The notes: a model not told the origin generated them from the sequence alone. A stretch of DNA of 64,000 bases from Calliopum simillimum (GCA_951812925.1 OX638369.1:23837329-23901328); one strand, 5' to 3'. Positions 43,581 to 55,725 are shown, counted from the first letter of the stretch. Made by a program: numbers and translations.

Positions 43581-46500
43581 TTTGAGCGTTGATTACTTTT
43601 TTTTTTTTTTCAATCTAATTTACAAAAAAAATGCCACCATATGTCATAACACTTTGTCTGCCATTGCTTTGTTGCTTAAAAGTTACTCATAATAAAAGAT
43701 TATTACGAGATGGCAGACGACCTGAACGCTGTTTTTGTATTTTATTCAATATAGAAAGTGCAAAAAAAAGCTATTCTTTGTCATTGCATTTTTATTATTA
43801 TTGATAAAGTTTCGTTACATTGGGTCTCTTAAATGATAAAAACAAGACGGTAGATATTAAGGCCACTGACTTTCATTCAAAACCCCAAAAAAACCGTTTT
43901 TACGCGTACTTCTTGCAAATAAAGTAAAATGGAGATTTCTACTACCCTACTAAAGTTAGAAAACCAAATTTTTTTTTTTTTTTTTTTTTTTGGAGAAAAT
44001 TTCATATATTCGAGTTACTTTTACCGAAGAATGTGTTACAGCAACTTTATAGCTCATGAAATTTCCTGCAAAACAAGTTCAGTAGTTTATTTCATACTAC
44101 AAAAAGTTTAGAAGATATCCTTATTAAAATTTAGTCTAGCAGAGTATGCTTCGGCCTATGGTCACATACTAAAAAGCGTCTCGCTTTAGAAAATCAAAAC
44201 GCATAGCGTCTTTCACTGGTATTTTCATGCTCAAAACATTCAAGAGAACTATTATGCTTAAGGGCAGACACAATGAAATAAGTTAATACCGTCATTTTTT
44301 TACATTTTTACAAAATTATAGTTTTTTTTGCAGCAATATTGGAATGACAGACATGGGTTTTATTACTCCTTATGATGTTATCTTCACAGAAAACGTAGTC
44401 TGCCGGATCGATGAAATCGCATATTTTTTTTATGTCATAAAAATTTTGAAAAAATTAATAACTCGAAAACTCTGACGTCTGCCGCTTGTACTTACCACTT
44501 CTTGAAGCTTGAAGCCGCCATTTTAAAAATCAGCAACAAATAATTAGCAGACATGGTTTAAATTGATTGATTTACGCCAATCTTCACAATTATAATCTGC
44601 TCCCCAACGATGTTATATCATAATTTCTTCTGCCACAAGCACCCTAACTATTTTTTTAAGCAATTAAAATCATTAGCTCAAAAAATTTGCAGCGTCAGTC
44701 ACTTCATTATTTTATCTAGGTAGATCATGGTTCTTGTACTTATCGGTCATACAGAAAAGAGACATAAAAGGTACACAAGCTTTTAGATTACATCCAATTA
44801 AAAAGACTATAATTTACTCCAGAGGCTCTCTTTAAAACTTTTCTAAGCAGGCAAAACTTTAAGAAATATATTGTGATTAAGGCATTTAAAATGTTACATA
44901 AAAATTTGCTGAAATTCCTTTGGCTGAATAAAAATTAACTTTAATAAAGCAATTTAAAATTGCAACTTTTTCATTGCCAAGCTCTTTTTCAAATTCAAAT
45001 CAAAATTATTGCAAACTGAAAAAAAAACACTGTACCTAAAATTAATATGTTAATAAAAATTATTGCTTTTTTTCAAAATGACATTTTTATGTTGAGTCAA
45101 TTTGTTTATTGTTAGCAAAATCCTTTATATTTATAGGTAACAGGCAACACTTTGTTTTGCAATTAAGGTGCTTAATTGTAACCTTAGTGTTTTTTATTTA
45201 TTTTATATGGCTTTAACTCCTTTCTTCGCAATACAAATGCGTACAGCGCAACATGCAAAACCACCTTACTTCCTTTATTACTCCAGTTGTATATCCTTTG
45301 CGCACCTTATATCCTTTTGCTGCGGCATATTTCTTGCAGTTGCCATGTTTTCCTTTCCTGTTATTGTCATAAATAACTGTGTGTTTTATGTTTGCTCTAC
45401 TGCTGTTTTGTTTTATTTGTTTGGCTTTTTATGGCTTGGCATTTTTGACATTTGCCGTTGTTATTGTGGTTGTAGTCATCCGTTTTTTACTTGTGTTGCA
45501 TGTCATGTCCTTTTTTTTTGCGCGTCTCCTTAGTTTTTTTTTTTTGTACCATATATTTTTATTACCTGATGGTCGCACTCTTGTGATTTTATTACTAACT
45601 TGCCATTTTATTTCTGTTTTTGCTTTGAAAAGTAATTAACATTAATTACAGCATACAAGTTTAATTAGCTAAAAAATGAGAATTGTACTTTTCATATACA
45701 AAAGTGATTTTTTTTGAGTGAGCGGCCAGACATATCAAGATTTTATTTTTGCGTAGTAATTAATACTTAAAAGTAGTGACTGTTCATAAGCCTTTGATAT
45801 TGCATCACAGTGGAGTTATATAGGCTTAAACATATGAAGCACTGGACGTATGATTGATATTTTATTGTCATTATGCTGTAATTTTGTTAAGTTTTTCATA
45901 AAATAGTTGCAACTAACTAAAATTTGATATGAGTTAACAGCAATTTCTCTTGGTTATCCTTTTATACGTTTAATGAGCTACGTAAAATATTAATTTAGTC
46001 ACTGGCCATACGTAAAGGCTAACCCAAGCCCTTTATTTAAGCATAATACCTCTTAAATAAAAAAAATTTTTTTTCAAATATTAAATTTACAAAGAAAGAA
46101 ATAACTCATAATTAAAACGCTCACGCAAATGGAATTTTAAAAACTCTTATCCTTCCTTTATTGGCATGTTGATTTTAATTTTAAATGACAACATTAGCGA
46201 TTATATATTCATTGAAATTATTATAGAGCTCAAAAAAATACACACACACACACACACACAAATAAAGAAAAAGGATAATTAATACGGCAAGTGCTTGCAT
46301 ACTAATCTCAATGGAAATTAACATTTAAAAGAAATGCTTTTAATTCAGAAATTTAATTCGTAAAAAGGGTTGCGCTTCTACAAAATTAAAATACAATGCA
46401 AAAAAAGAAATTAATAACTTATGAGAGAATTTAAGTGCAGAGTTTAAAATCATTGTAGCGTAAAATTTATTGCGTAGTGGACATACATTATGAATTACTG

Positions 46501-46980
46501 ATGCAAAGTAAAAGGATGCATAAAGAAAAAAAAATGATTGCTTAATCTTGTCAATATTTTAAAAGTTACGTTCCAGAAAATTGCTCTTACTTAAACCCAA
46601 AATACAGGAGATCATTAAGTACTCAAATGATAATATGATTTTAAACTTAATTTCTTGTACTTTGCTTTTAGAGGCCATTAACAAAACAGCATTTTTATTC
46701 AAGTGCTGACTATAGTAAGCAAATAGAGCTGCATAAATTTGTTAAAATATATATCAAAACAGCGGTATTAAAGTCAGTATATGATATTGTGTGACGTATG
46801 AGTAACATTTTGCAAAATTTTAATTTTTTGCAATTTTTATAAAAATTTTAAAATTTCTCCTCTATTATGTTAATAAGACAGGCACCGAAAATAAGCAAAA
46901 AAAACTTCGCGTGCAACTTGGAACACGTGAAAGAAGCGAAACTTATATTTGAAAGGTAGGCGTGGCATCAATTAAATATC
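43581..46980. other. turtle intron, no gene
   Basis: A/T-rich. Contains core-motif copies at 45843 (weak) and 46791-46806 (GTGACGTATGAGTAAC, preceded by AGGCCATTAAC at 46673) and a CA run at 46239-46260. The T-rich open frames at 45168-45639 have no protein-like features beyond compositional hydrophobicity. Confidence 0.45.
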
Positions 46981-46984
46981 CAGA

Positions 46985-48175
46985 CTTTCTTCGTTTGGAC
47001 TATGAAGCCTTCGGGTGGCTTTCGGGAACCTACGGGTATCCCAAGAAATGAATCAAATAAAGCTTGTTCATAGTTCGCCATTGATATTTTCCCTCTTTGT
47101 TTTGGCTTTGAAGTTTTCGGCAGACCTTCGGGTTTCTCCGAAAATTAATCAAATAAAGCTTGTTGATACTCTGCCATTGATGTTTTCCCTACTGTATATC
47201 AATGTGTTATTCGTTTTGACTATTAAGCCTTCGGGTGTCCTTCGGAACCTTCATACTCCTTCGTAGATGTTTTCCTCTAGAATATCTAGATGTTCTTCGT
47301 TTTGACCATGAAGCCTTCGGAACCTTCGGGTTTCTCAGAAAATGAATGAAATAATGTTTCTTTATACTCCGCCATAGATCAAATATATCAAAGTATTCTT
47401 CGTTTTGTCTATGAAGGCTTCGGGTGGCCTTCGGGAATCTTCGGGTTTCTATGAAATTAATTAAATAAAGCTTGTCGATAGTACGTCATAGATATTTTCT
47501 CTCTGGAATATCTAGATATTCTTCGTTTTGACTATGAAGCCTTCAGCTGACCTTCGGGTTTCTAAGAAAATGAATTAAATAAAGCTTGTTGATACTCCAC
47601 CATAGATGTTTTCCCTGTTGCATGTGAAGGTATTGTTTGACTATGAAGGCTTCGAGAAGCCTTCGGGAACCTTTTGGTGTCCCAAGAAATTAATCAATTA
47701 AAGCTTGTTGATAGTCCGCCATAGATGTATTCTCTCTAGTGTATCCAGATTCTCTTCGTTTCGACTATGAAACCTTCAGGTGGCCTTTGGGAACCTTCGG
47801 GTTTTTCAGAAAATGAATCAAATAAAACTTGTTGACACTTCGCCTTAGATGTTTACCCTCTTGTATATCAAGGTATTAATCGTTTTGACTATGAAGCCTT
47901 TGGTTGACAACCTTCGTTTCTCCCAGGAAATAAATCACATAAAGATTATCGATAGCTCGCCACAGATGTTTTGCGTTTTCTTCGTTTTCACTTTAAAGCT
48001 TTCGGGTGAAAATGGGTGTCCCAAAAATTCAATCAATCAAAGCTTCTTGATAGGCCATATGGTATGTTTTGACTATAAAGCCATCTGGTGGCCTTCGTGT
48101 AGCTTCGGGTGTCTTAGAAAACTATCAATAAATGGTATTGACCTTCTACACTTACCTTCGAAATTTCTTTAAAAT
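46985..48175 (+). repeat. Tandem repeat of about 105-125-bp units (TATGAAGCCTTCGGGT)
   Basis: About ten degenerate units share TTCGTTTTGACTATGAAGCC, TTCGGGTGGCCTTCGGGAAC, ATCAAATAAAGCTTGTTGAT and CGCCATAGATGTTTTCCCTC. Word positions include 46998, 47214, 47303, 47407, 47529, 47637, 47763, 47887 and 48068. The block is G/C-richer than the intron around it. It is not coding: frames are broken within each unit. Confidence 0.88.
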
Positions 48176-48269
48176 AGCTTCTATGGTTTGCGAGCACAAT
48201 TAGATGTAACGAAAAGTGTCACAAAAAATACTCACGGCCTTGAAGTTATACTCCTAACTGCTAAAAGAA

Positions 48270-49065
48270 GTTTCACTTCAAAAAATGGAATGAACTTTTG
48301 ACTAGACAGACATATGTATGAACTCTCACTTACTTTTCGACGCTGAATCCGAATACAAAGTTAGAATTACTTATATACCTGCAGAATCTCAAGGTATCTA
48401 TATATTAATACGCGAGACAAAAATTTGTCCTACTTTTTTTACTATGTTAGAAATGAAGCACGACTTTGAATTAAACACCATTAGAAAGGTATTTGTGTGC
48501 TAATGTGCACAAAATTAAAACTATTTTAATATTTTGCCTTTAAGCCAGGTAAAATTAAATGCAAATTATTCAATATACAATTAACAACGATAAATACGAG
48601 GTCACATAGAAATTAAAAAAGGATACAGCACACGGAGAAAGAAAAAAGCTGACTGACACTGACTTTGGTTTTCATTTAGTTTCACATTTACCATTGTACC
48701 AGAGATGATAAACGAGCTTTTCTATTTTGTACAAAATAGCAAAAATGTACTAAAACTGTCCAAAAAGTACCCAAATTATTTGTTGTCAAATTTTGACCAC
48801 TGTGCACTCCCAGGAAATAATAGAATTTAATCTTCTTGATACGAGCAAATAGCCATAGTCTTCATTCGATGCCATTAAAAATATGGAATTGTGCCATAAG
48901 CCTGAAAACAGCGCTTTTTGCAACTTCAAGAGAGTTTATCTCGAAATCACGCCGATATATGAGCAATTCTGAATATGGATTCGGAGTGAGCGTCAAAAAT
49001 TACGTTTGGATACATATTTCTAGTCAAAAAAAGTTCATTCCATTTTTATATTTTGTGTACCTATG
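48270..49065. repeat. Imperfect foldback element (~0.8 kb)
   Basis: The left arm at 48283-48390 (AAATGGAATGAACTTTTGAC, GACGCTGAATCCGAATAC, GTTAGAATTACTTATATACC) is matched in reverse complement by 48945-49060 (CGATATATGAGCAATTCTGA, GGATTCGGAGTGAGCGTC, AAAAAGTTCATTCCATTTTT). The centre of about 550 bp is A/T-rich and has no protein signature. Ends and target duplication could not be fixed. Confidence 0.62.
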
Positions 49066-49979
49066 TAATATGAGTTTGTGGGGAATCATATATCCGAAAC
49101 AAATTTCTATAGTCCATATAGTGCGGCCATTTTCCAAACCTTACATTGCTATAGAGTAACTTGTGAGTAAGAAAAATCCCTAAATACATAATCTACAGAT
49201 TTTTGATCGAAGCAATTCATCAGTGTTAATAAATATTACTATTTCAGAGTTATTATTCTACATTAGTATATGAAATATTTGTATATTGAAATTAATTGCG
49301 GCAGAAATTATATTTTTGGGTCTATTAAAAATAATTATATTTCATCACTTTACAAGTGAAAGTACCAAGTCAGGTTTTCAAGTTTTGAGATATTTAATGT
49401 TCAAAAAATTTAGTTTTATTTTTTTTTTGTATGGAAATCGTTGTTTTGTTTTAATTTTTATGTTTAAAATAAACATTTTTGAACAGAAATATGGCTAAAT
49501 CGGTTTTTTCAAACTAAAGACTATAATATTTTTGACCAGCAATACCAAATAACTTAAACCCCGGAATAACTGACTTAGTACTTTTGACTTGTATAGGGCG
49601 ATTTTCGACCATTTGTCTTATTCCGTTCACTTCTTATGAGGATTTCGGTTTTTTCACGAGTTTAATAAAATTAGTGATATCATTCTTCAACTGAAAAATT
49701 TCGCCCATTTATTTATTCATCAAATGTCAAAAAATCATTTTAAACTTTTCGTTCGTAGGTGGTGCCAAACGCGTTTTGTTTTCTTTATAGATCGTACAGT
49801 ACGCATTACTATGGGCACAATGTGCTTCACCACTCAACGAATTGAGCAGTTAAAATTATAATGAATAAAATTATTACTAATGAACAGTTTTTTATATATC
49901 TTTACCAAATCAACTTTTACTTTTTATTACTACAATCAACTAACAAATATCTCTTTTTTCTCTTCTCTACTACGCACAG
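49066..49979. other. turtle intron upstream of the FN3-2 exon
   Basis: A/T-rich with no recognised element. It ends in a CT-rich tract and TACGCACAG, a strong acceptor. Confidence 0.5.
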
Positions 49980-50393
49980 GTCCCAAACCGGGTCCACCAC
50001 GTAACCTAACAGTTACCGAGGTCTCAAACGGCTTTCTCATCTCATGGCAATCACCATTGGAACGTGCCCATATCGTCAAATTTTATACAATTAAATATCG
50101 CACTGACGCCCAATGGAAAACACTCAATCGCGGTCAAATACGACCCGAGGAGACGCAATATCTAGTTAAGAATTTAGTTGGCGGTCGTACGTATTATTTT
50201 CGTGTTCTCGCTAACTCGGAAAAAAGCTACGAATCCAGTGATGAAGTCAAATTTCCCGTGCCGGCTCGGGTGAAACACAAAGCGATTACGGCCGGTGTCG
50301 TTGGGGGCATCCTGTTTTTTATTGTTGCGATCATTTTATCGGTTTGTGCCGTAAAAATTTGCAATAAACGTAAACGACGAAAACAGGAAAAAG
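49980..50393 (+). CDS. tutl: turtle exon encoding FN3-2, the transmembrane segment and the start of the cytoplasmic tail
   Basis: A 414-nt exon (138 codons), phase 1 at both ends, ends GAAAAAG|GTAACA. It begins GPKPGPPRNLTVTEVSNGF, the A-B strands of a fibronectin III domain, with core Trp in LISWQSP and Tyr in RTYYFRVLANS. After a short linker (VPARVKHK) comes a clear membrane span of about 26 residues (AITAGVVGGILFFIVAIILS onward) followed by a basic stop-transfer NKRKRRKQEK, so the tail is cytoplasmic. The spliced frame continues outside the window; no further tail exon was recognised up to 64000. Intron retention would stop after 9 codons at 50422 and leave a membrane form almost without tail. 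Confidence 0.93.
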
Positions 50394-51366
50394 GTAACAA
50401 CAAACAAAATAAGAAATGTTAAAGATGAATTGACACACACACTCAAAGAGGAGGCTCAAACCATTACGCTGGGGCAAGAGCAGCAGCAGCAACGCTGTTG
50501 TTTCTGTTGTTGTTTGCCCTGGCATATGGTCTTGGTCTAATGGTGGTGGTTTTGGGGGAGGCATACAAATAAACGCTCACTTACTTGGCTTTTGATGTGT
50601 GTGAGTTGCTGTTGTGTGAACATGAAATTGTAATGTTCTCATTACAATTTAGAGTGCTCTGCATCGACGACTCACTCACACATTCATTGTACAAAAGTGG
50701 CGCCATCTAGTGATGCCTCCCCGTTATGATGGCTTTTAACCTCTAGGATGCTGGTTGCGTAAATTAATTAATTAATATTAATTTGTTTTTTGAGCATCAT
50801 TTAATTAATCGATTAATGAATTAATTACAAATATTTACAATAATAACAAAAAAGACAGAAAAACAACATTTCAATAACAATTGCAACAATAACAAAGTAA
50901 TGTAGTTAAATTTTATTATTTTATTATTTAAATATAATACTATTTTTTATTTTTCTCTTTGTTTTTGTATTGTTTTTGTTTTCATTAATTAAATAATGAG
51001 CATTAAAGTATAATTTTAACTGGTAATGGAATTTTATTTTTAAGTAACCTAAGACATTTGTATGCAAAGTTTTAATGTCCATTAGTTGACAATCCCAAAA
51101 GATAGCGGCTTAATATACAAAAACCCTAATAGATTAACAGAAACAATTATTTGAACTTTTTTGATTTATTTTGGAATTTTACACAATTTTTTTTTAAAAC
51201 TTTTTATGACACATTCTAGAATTTTACTTTTTTCAAATTTTTTGTGTTTTTGCATTGAAATATTTATTGTGTAGCGTGACTGATTTGGTGTGATTAGCTG
51301 GTGGGTACTTTTAAATAAAACTGCAGTAGCTCTTTATGTTCTAAGCAGCCATGAAACAGATTTATA
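50394..51366. other. turtle intron after the transmembrane exon
   Basis: Contains CAG/TTG runs (50478-50515) and TTAAT-rich sequence. No exon with good splice sites and coding composition was seen. Confidence 0.45.
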
Positions 51367-52520
51367 TAGGGGAAGGGTACCGGGTATGGGCACCTTTTTG
51401 TTTTCGACTCATAACTTTTAACCAAATGTGTATTATGCAGACATATAATTATCAATGGAAAGCTAGAGACCTAAGCTGACTGCTGGTGAAGAAAGTAAAT
51501 TGATTTCATCAGTTGGAAAAATCATATCAAAAAAATTATGAAGTGATCATTTTTGACAAAAAAAAATCGGCAAAAAATGGGAAAATATGAAATTAAAAGC
51601 AATCAGATGGAAAAGAAAGCAAAATTATCTTATTTCGGAGATATTGACTCACAAAAATTTAACCAATTCTGCTCAACGGCTTTAACAAAATCAGCGTCAT
51701 AAAAAACGTCTGGATCAAATGGCATCATACCTGTTGCCCCGAAACAAGACTTGATTATCTTCGGCTGATGACAGATCAATTTCTTTGCAAATTAAGCAGG
51801 CTGGGTGACGCAATCTCTGGTCCTTGTTGACATTGCTCTTTTGCCAAGCATGATTTCTTTTTGTACCAATCCATGCCCGCCATGCTCCTCGATCTACTTG
51901 GCTGGAAACTCAATACTGAGATTTTTTGCAAAGTGTTATGCCACCTCAACACCCAAACTTAATTAAATAACTTTTCTTCTACGATATCTTAAAAGAGCCT
52001 ATTGGTTCTTTCCTTTCCACTAAAAAAGCGTAAGCTGGCATAAGAATACTTTTAAGGTTAGTAACGTTGGCATCCATGACGATATTTCAGTAAAACACAC
52101 GCTTTAAATAAAAAAGGGAGGGGTGCCCACACCCGGATCTATTCGGGGCCCATACTAGGCTTTGATAGCCACTTTGAAAAGCAATGCGCAAATTGTGTTG
52201 TGTGAACATTTTGGTTGCATTCGGTCTTGAATCACAATATATAATAAATTTACTACTTAAATATAGATTGCACTCAGCTTTTCGATTGATTCACTTCGAT
52301 TTATCGCACTTGGAAGATTATTGAAAAAAACTTTTGTGTTGACTTTCACTTATTCAAAAAATTTTTTCTTCTTAGCATCAAGAAAATGTGTCTGTTTGCT
52401 CTGGTAAATGCACAAAAACTTCATGCTGTCATTACACGCGCTTAACATTTGTCAGAACAGCTGCATTTGTTTTCTGTCAAAAGTTACGGGGGGGTGCCCA
52501 CACCAGGACCCTGCCCGCTA
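51367..52520 (-). mobile_element. pogo-like TIR element (~1.15 kb) with transposase C-terminal remnant
   Basis: Bounded by TA at 51367-51368 and TA at 52519-52520. The left end GGGGAAGGGTACCGGGTATG and following GGCACC match the reverse complement of the right end (GCGGGCAGGGTCCTGGTGTG, GGCACC), then AACTTTTAACC / AACTTTTGACA further in. On the minus strand about 51960-51680 gives protein-like pieces ending SCFGATGMMPFDPDVFYDAD F, which resembles the end of pogo/Tigger/jerky-type DDE transposases (G-I-x-P-F-x-P-D-x-F). The rest is degenerate. A further inverted word (GGGTGCCCACACCCGG) lies at 52122, so nested or rearranged ends are possible. Confidence 0.65.
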
Positions 52521-52649
52521 CATTATGTGGTCATAAACAATATAAACAAAAGAGCCCATATATGCATTTTCATAAATACATCAGTGTTGAGTTATTGGCT
52601 TTCAAAAAAATTTAATTCTTAATTGAAAAAGTGATCCAATTAAAGATAG

Positions 52650-53065
52650 TCCGAAACTTTCCACCATTTTTTTTTTTTTTTTTTTCGAATAATTTTATTC
52701 GAAATTTGGAATCAGTGAGCTCAAAAACTCCACCATTTTGCTTTCAAAAAAGTTGAATTTCGTTTTTACATAATAATTTTTTGAGAATATTGTTCGTCAT
52801 ATTGGATCTACCATATTGTTTTCGAAAAAGTTGGCCCTGAATTCGGAATCAGCGACCCCAAAAGCCTATATACCCACAATTTTGTTTTGACAGAAACACT
52901 TTTTGAGAAATTTGCTTACCATTTTGGATCCGCCATTTTGTTTTCAAAAAAGGTTGATACCGAATTTGAAATCAGCTACCTTTAAAGCCCCCGAGCCATA
53001 ATTCTGTCGTGATAAAAACTTTTTTTGAGAAAATTGTTCTCCGTTTTGGATCAGCCATTATCATT
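52650..53065. repeat. Tandem repeat of about 120-125 bp (CCATTTTG TTTTCAAAAAAG), 3-4 units
   Basis: Recurring words are CCA(T)TTTGTTTTCAAAAAAG (52732, 52812, 52932), GAATT(C/T)GGAATCAG(C/T)GA (52703, 52838, and degenerate at 52964), and TTTTTTGAGAA followed by TTG(C/T)T (52780, 52907, 53025). The repeat is followed by long T runs. Not coding. Confidence 0.65.
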
Positions 53066-54317
53066 TTTTTTTTTTTTTTAATGTTTTTCATTAAAAATAA
53101 CCAGGAAAAAGTTATAACCGACTGGAACTGTATTCTAGACCAGTGTGCGTCTTATGATTCTCAATTACACTGTTCAACATGAAATTTTTAATGAAAACTC
53201 AATAGATTTTTTTTGGTTTTTTGCGGCTATGCAATCCGAATCCAGCATCCATTTTTCACTATCAGGTCTTAAGCTTAAACTAAGAATTTCTTTTCGATTT
53301 CCTTAGCGTAAAGAATTCTAATATAGTTTGGTTTATTTGCTTATGATCAACAATAATGTCAAAGTTTATTGCTGGCTGTCATCTTTTAACGATATTATAA
53401 TGAAAAATTAGCTTAGACCATCACATCGTATGAGTAACTTTTAATACTACAGCATTATTAGCTATAAGTAGTCAATTTGAAAGTTTGAAGTCCTAAGTAA
53501 AAGAATAGTCAACAAATATTATGTGCGCTTATGATAGTTTTAAGAGTTTTTTGGTAAAAGTACTCAGATTGTTATTCGTAGCTTCGATGCATTTCAGCAT
53601 CAAATGTTTAAGGACATTTTTGTATATTTGTTTCAAATTTGCAATAATATCAAGTTTAGTTACTGGCAGTCAACTAAAAATAGAAGACAATTTTATGAGA
53701 ATGTAATGAAAAATTCTGGTTTCAAGATATTTTTCATATCACTGACAAGCTTTTGTGTATTGCGATACTTTAATTTTATAAAAGGTACTATTTCAACAAA
53801 ACTGCCAAAAAAAATTTTAATTTAAATATAAATTTAGCTTTTGAAATCTATAATCTCATACAACAACATAAATATCTCACACGAATAACAATTTAAATGC
53901 GAAAAAAAATTTTAAATTTAATAAAACAAAAAAATTTAAAAAAAACACTCTCAATATGGACATTTTCAAAGAAATGAAATTTATACAACACAACAAAACA
54001 TTGACAGCAGCATTTCAACCCTAACTGACAGTAACAGTGAAAATAACATAACAACAACAACAACAATCTGCAATTCAATTCATTCATTTCAATTGAATTC
54101 AGTTGAATTGATTTGATGACCGCGCGCTGTCAGGTGTGGTGAATTGATTTAATTAGATTAGCAACGGGAGATGCCAAACATATACATATACGTATATGTG
54201 TGTATGTAAAATTTACATGTTTATGTGTGTTGGTTTTTGCAAATAATATAAATTCGTATGAAATGTAAAACATTGGGTTATTGTATCATTGTATATGTAC
54301 TTACATACATACATACT
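53066..54317. other. turtle intron, no gene
   Basis: A/T-rich. A core-motif copy (ATCGTATGAGTAACTTT at 53425-53441) is preceded by TGCTGGCTGTCATC at 53370. No gene was recognised. Confidence 0.45.
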
Positions 54318-55725
54318 TACCCAGCAAACATTTTCAATCGCGGACAATCTTCCATATTTTTGGCGATGCATTTAAAGCTCTTCTACGCGACCTTTCCGCG
54401 ATAAAAATTTTCCGCGAGTAAAAGAAGATTCCTCCTTGCACTCTTATGGAAGATTATTGCGAATCAAACATCTTCGCGATGAATATACAACTCTTCCGGG
54501 AGAGTTTTGCGCGACAAAACTTCAGCGCGAGTAACAGAAGATTCCTCCTTACACTCTTCTAGAAGATTATTGCGAATCAAACATCTTCGCAATGAATATA
54601 CAACTCTTCCAGGCGAGTTTTGCGCAATAATTTTATTTTCAAAAATGGGTCCAAAATGGTCACTTAGAGTGGTCGAAGACATCTCTGATCATATCCGAAA
54701 TCTGTTTTCGACCTTTCCCTATCGATTGGTGCAATAAAAATTTTTCACCGAAATGGGCCCAAATCGGTCACTTAGAGGGGTCGGAGACACCTCTGGACAT
54801 GTCCAGAATGTATTTTCGACCTTCCCTATCGATTGGTGCAATAAAATTGTTTCACCAAAATGGGCCCAAATCAGTCACTTAGAGGGGTCGGAGACACCCC
54901 TGGACATGTCCAAAATCTATTTTCGACCTTTCCCCATCGATTGGTGCAGTAAAATTTTTTTACAAAAATGGGCCCAAATCGGTCACTTAGAGGGCCCGGA
55001 ACCAAATCGGGTTATGACCAAAATATATTTTCGACCTTTCCCCATCGATTGGTGCAAAAAAAAATTCATAAAAAAAAGCCCAAAACGAATAAAAAAAGAT
55101 TCGACTAAGTCTCTTCTGGATGATGGTTTGAAATCGAACTTCTTTACGAATAACCAACAACTCCTTCAGACGAGTTTTACACGATACAAGATGGCCGACT
55201 ACGACATGACGTCATCTCCTGAGAAATTTCGAAAAAATTAATAATTTTTTTTTCTAAAAGCCACTATTTCTGATGCCCGGTATTTTTCACGAAGCAAAAT
55301 GTCAAACTAGACGGTATATTTTTAACGGCACATAAATTTTAACAGTTTATTGTATAAAAATTAGCAATTTCTTATGAAATTATTTTTATGTCGCCATTTT
55401 ATATTTTGTATTTTATTTTTTTTATTTTTTTTTCAAGTTTTTTTTCGCTTTGAAAAACATGTTGCGGAGTCGTCTGTTGACCCTTCCTGGGGATCATTTG
55501 CAGATTCATCTTGAGGAGTCGCCAGATGACTCTTCCTGGGGATCGTTTGCGGATTCATTTCGGGGAGTTGTTAGAGGATTCTTCTAAAACAATCGTATTC
55601 GGCCGGACAATTTCTCACGCCTGAACATTCGCGGAAGAGTAGAATGCGACTGTCGCGGACGATTGATTTAATCGTCTAGGCGAATCGAATACGATTCTTC
55701 CGCGATTGAAAATGTTTGCTGGGTA
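54318..55725. mobile_element. 1.4-kb TIR element carrying the 108-bp minisatellite
   Basis: The element is 54320-55723, with TA on each side. Its ends CCCAGCAAACATTTTCAATC and GATTGAAAATGTTTGCTGGG are exact inverted copies for about 25 bp (through CGCGGA). Inside, 54423-54620 holds two copies of a ~115-bp unit (AGAAGATTCCTCCTT, GATTATTGCGAATCAAACAT, ATGAATATACAACTCTTCC). Then 54630-55070 holds four units of 106-109 bp of the same minisatellite as 33300-33830. No transposase is encoded; a TA target suggests mobilisation by a Tc1/mariner-superfamily enzyme. Confidence 0.85.

Noticed and set aside
45168..45639. 121- and 86-codon hydrophobic frames resembling membrane proteins
   Set aside because: T-rich sequence gives Phe/Leu/Val/Cys-rich translation by composition alone; no supporting splice or promoter signal.
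46985..48175. Possible CRISPR-like array
   Set aside because: Units are degenerate, lack constant short repeats with unique spacers, and the genome is eukaryotic; it is an ordinary tandem repeat.
53893..54318. Possible promoter with TATA-like words near CA/TA microsatellites
   Set aside because: A/T-rich introns produce such words everywhere, and no gene begins downstream.
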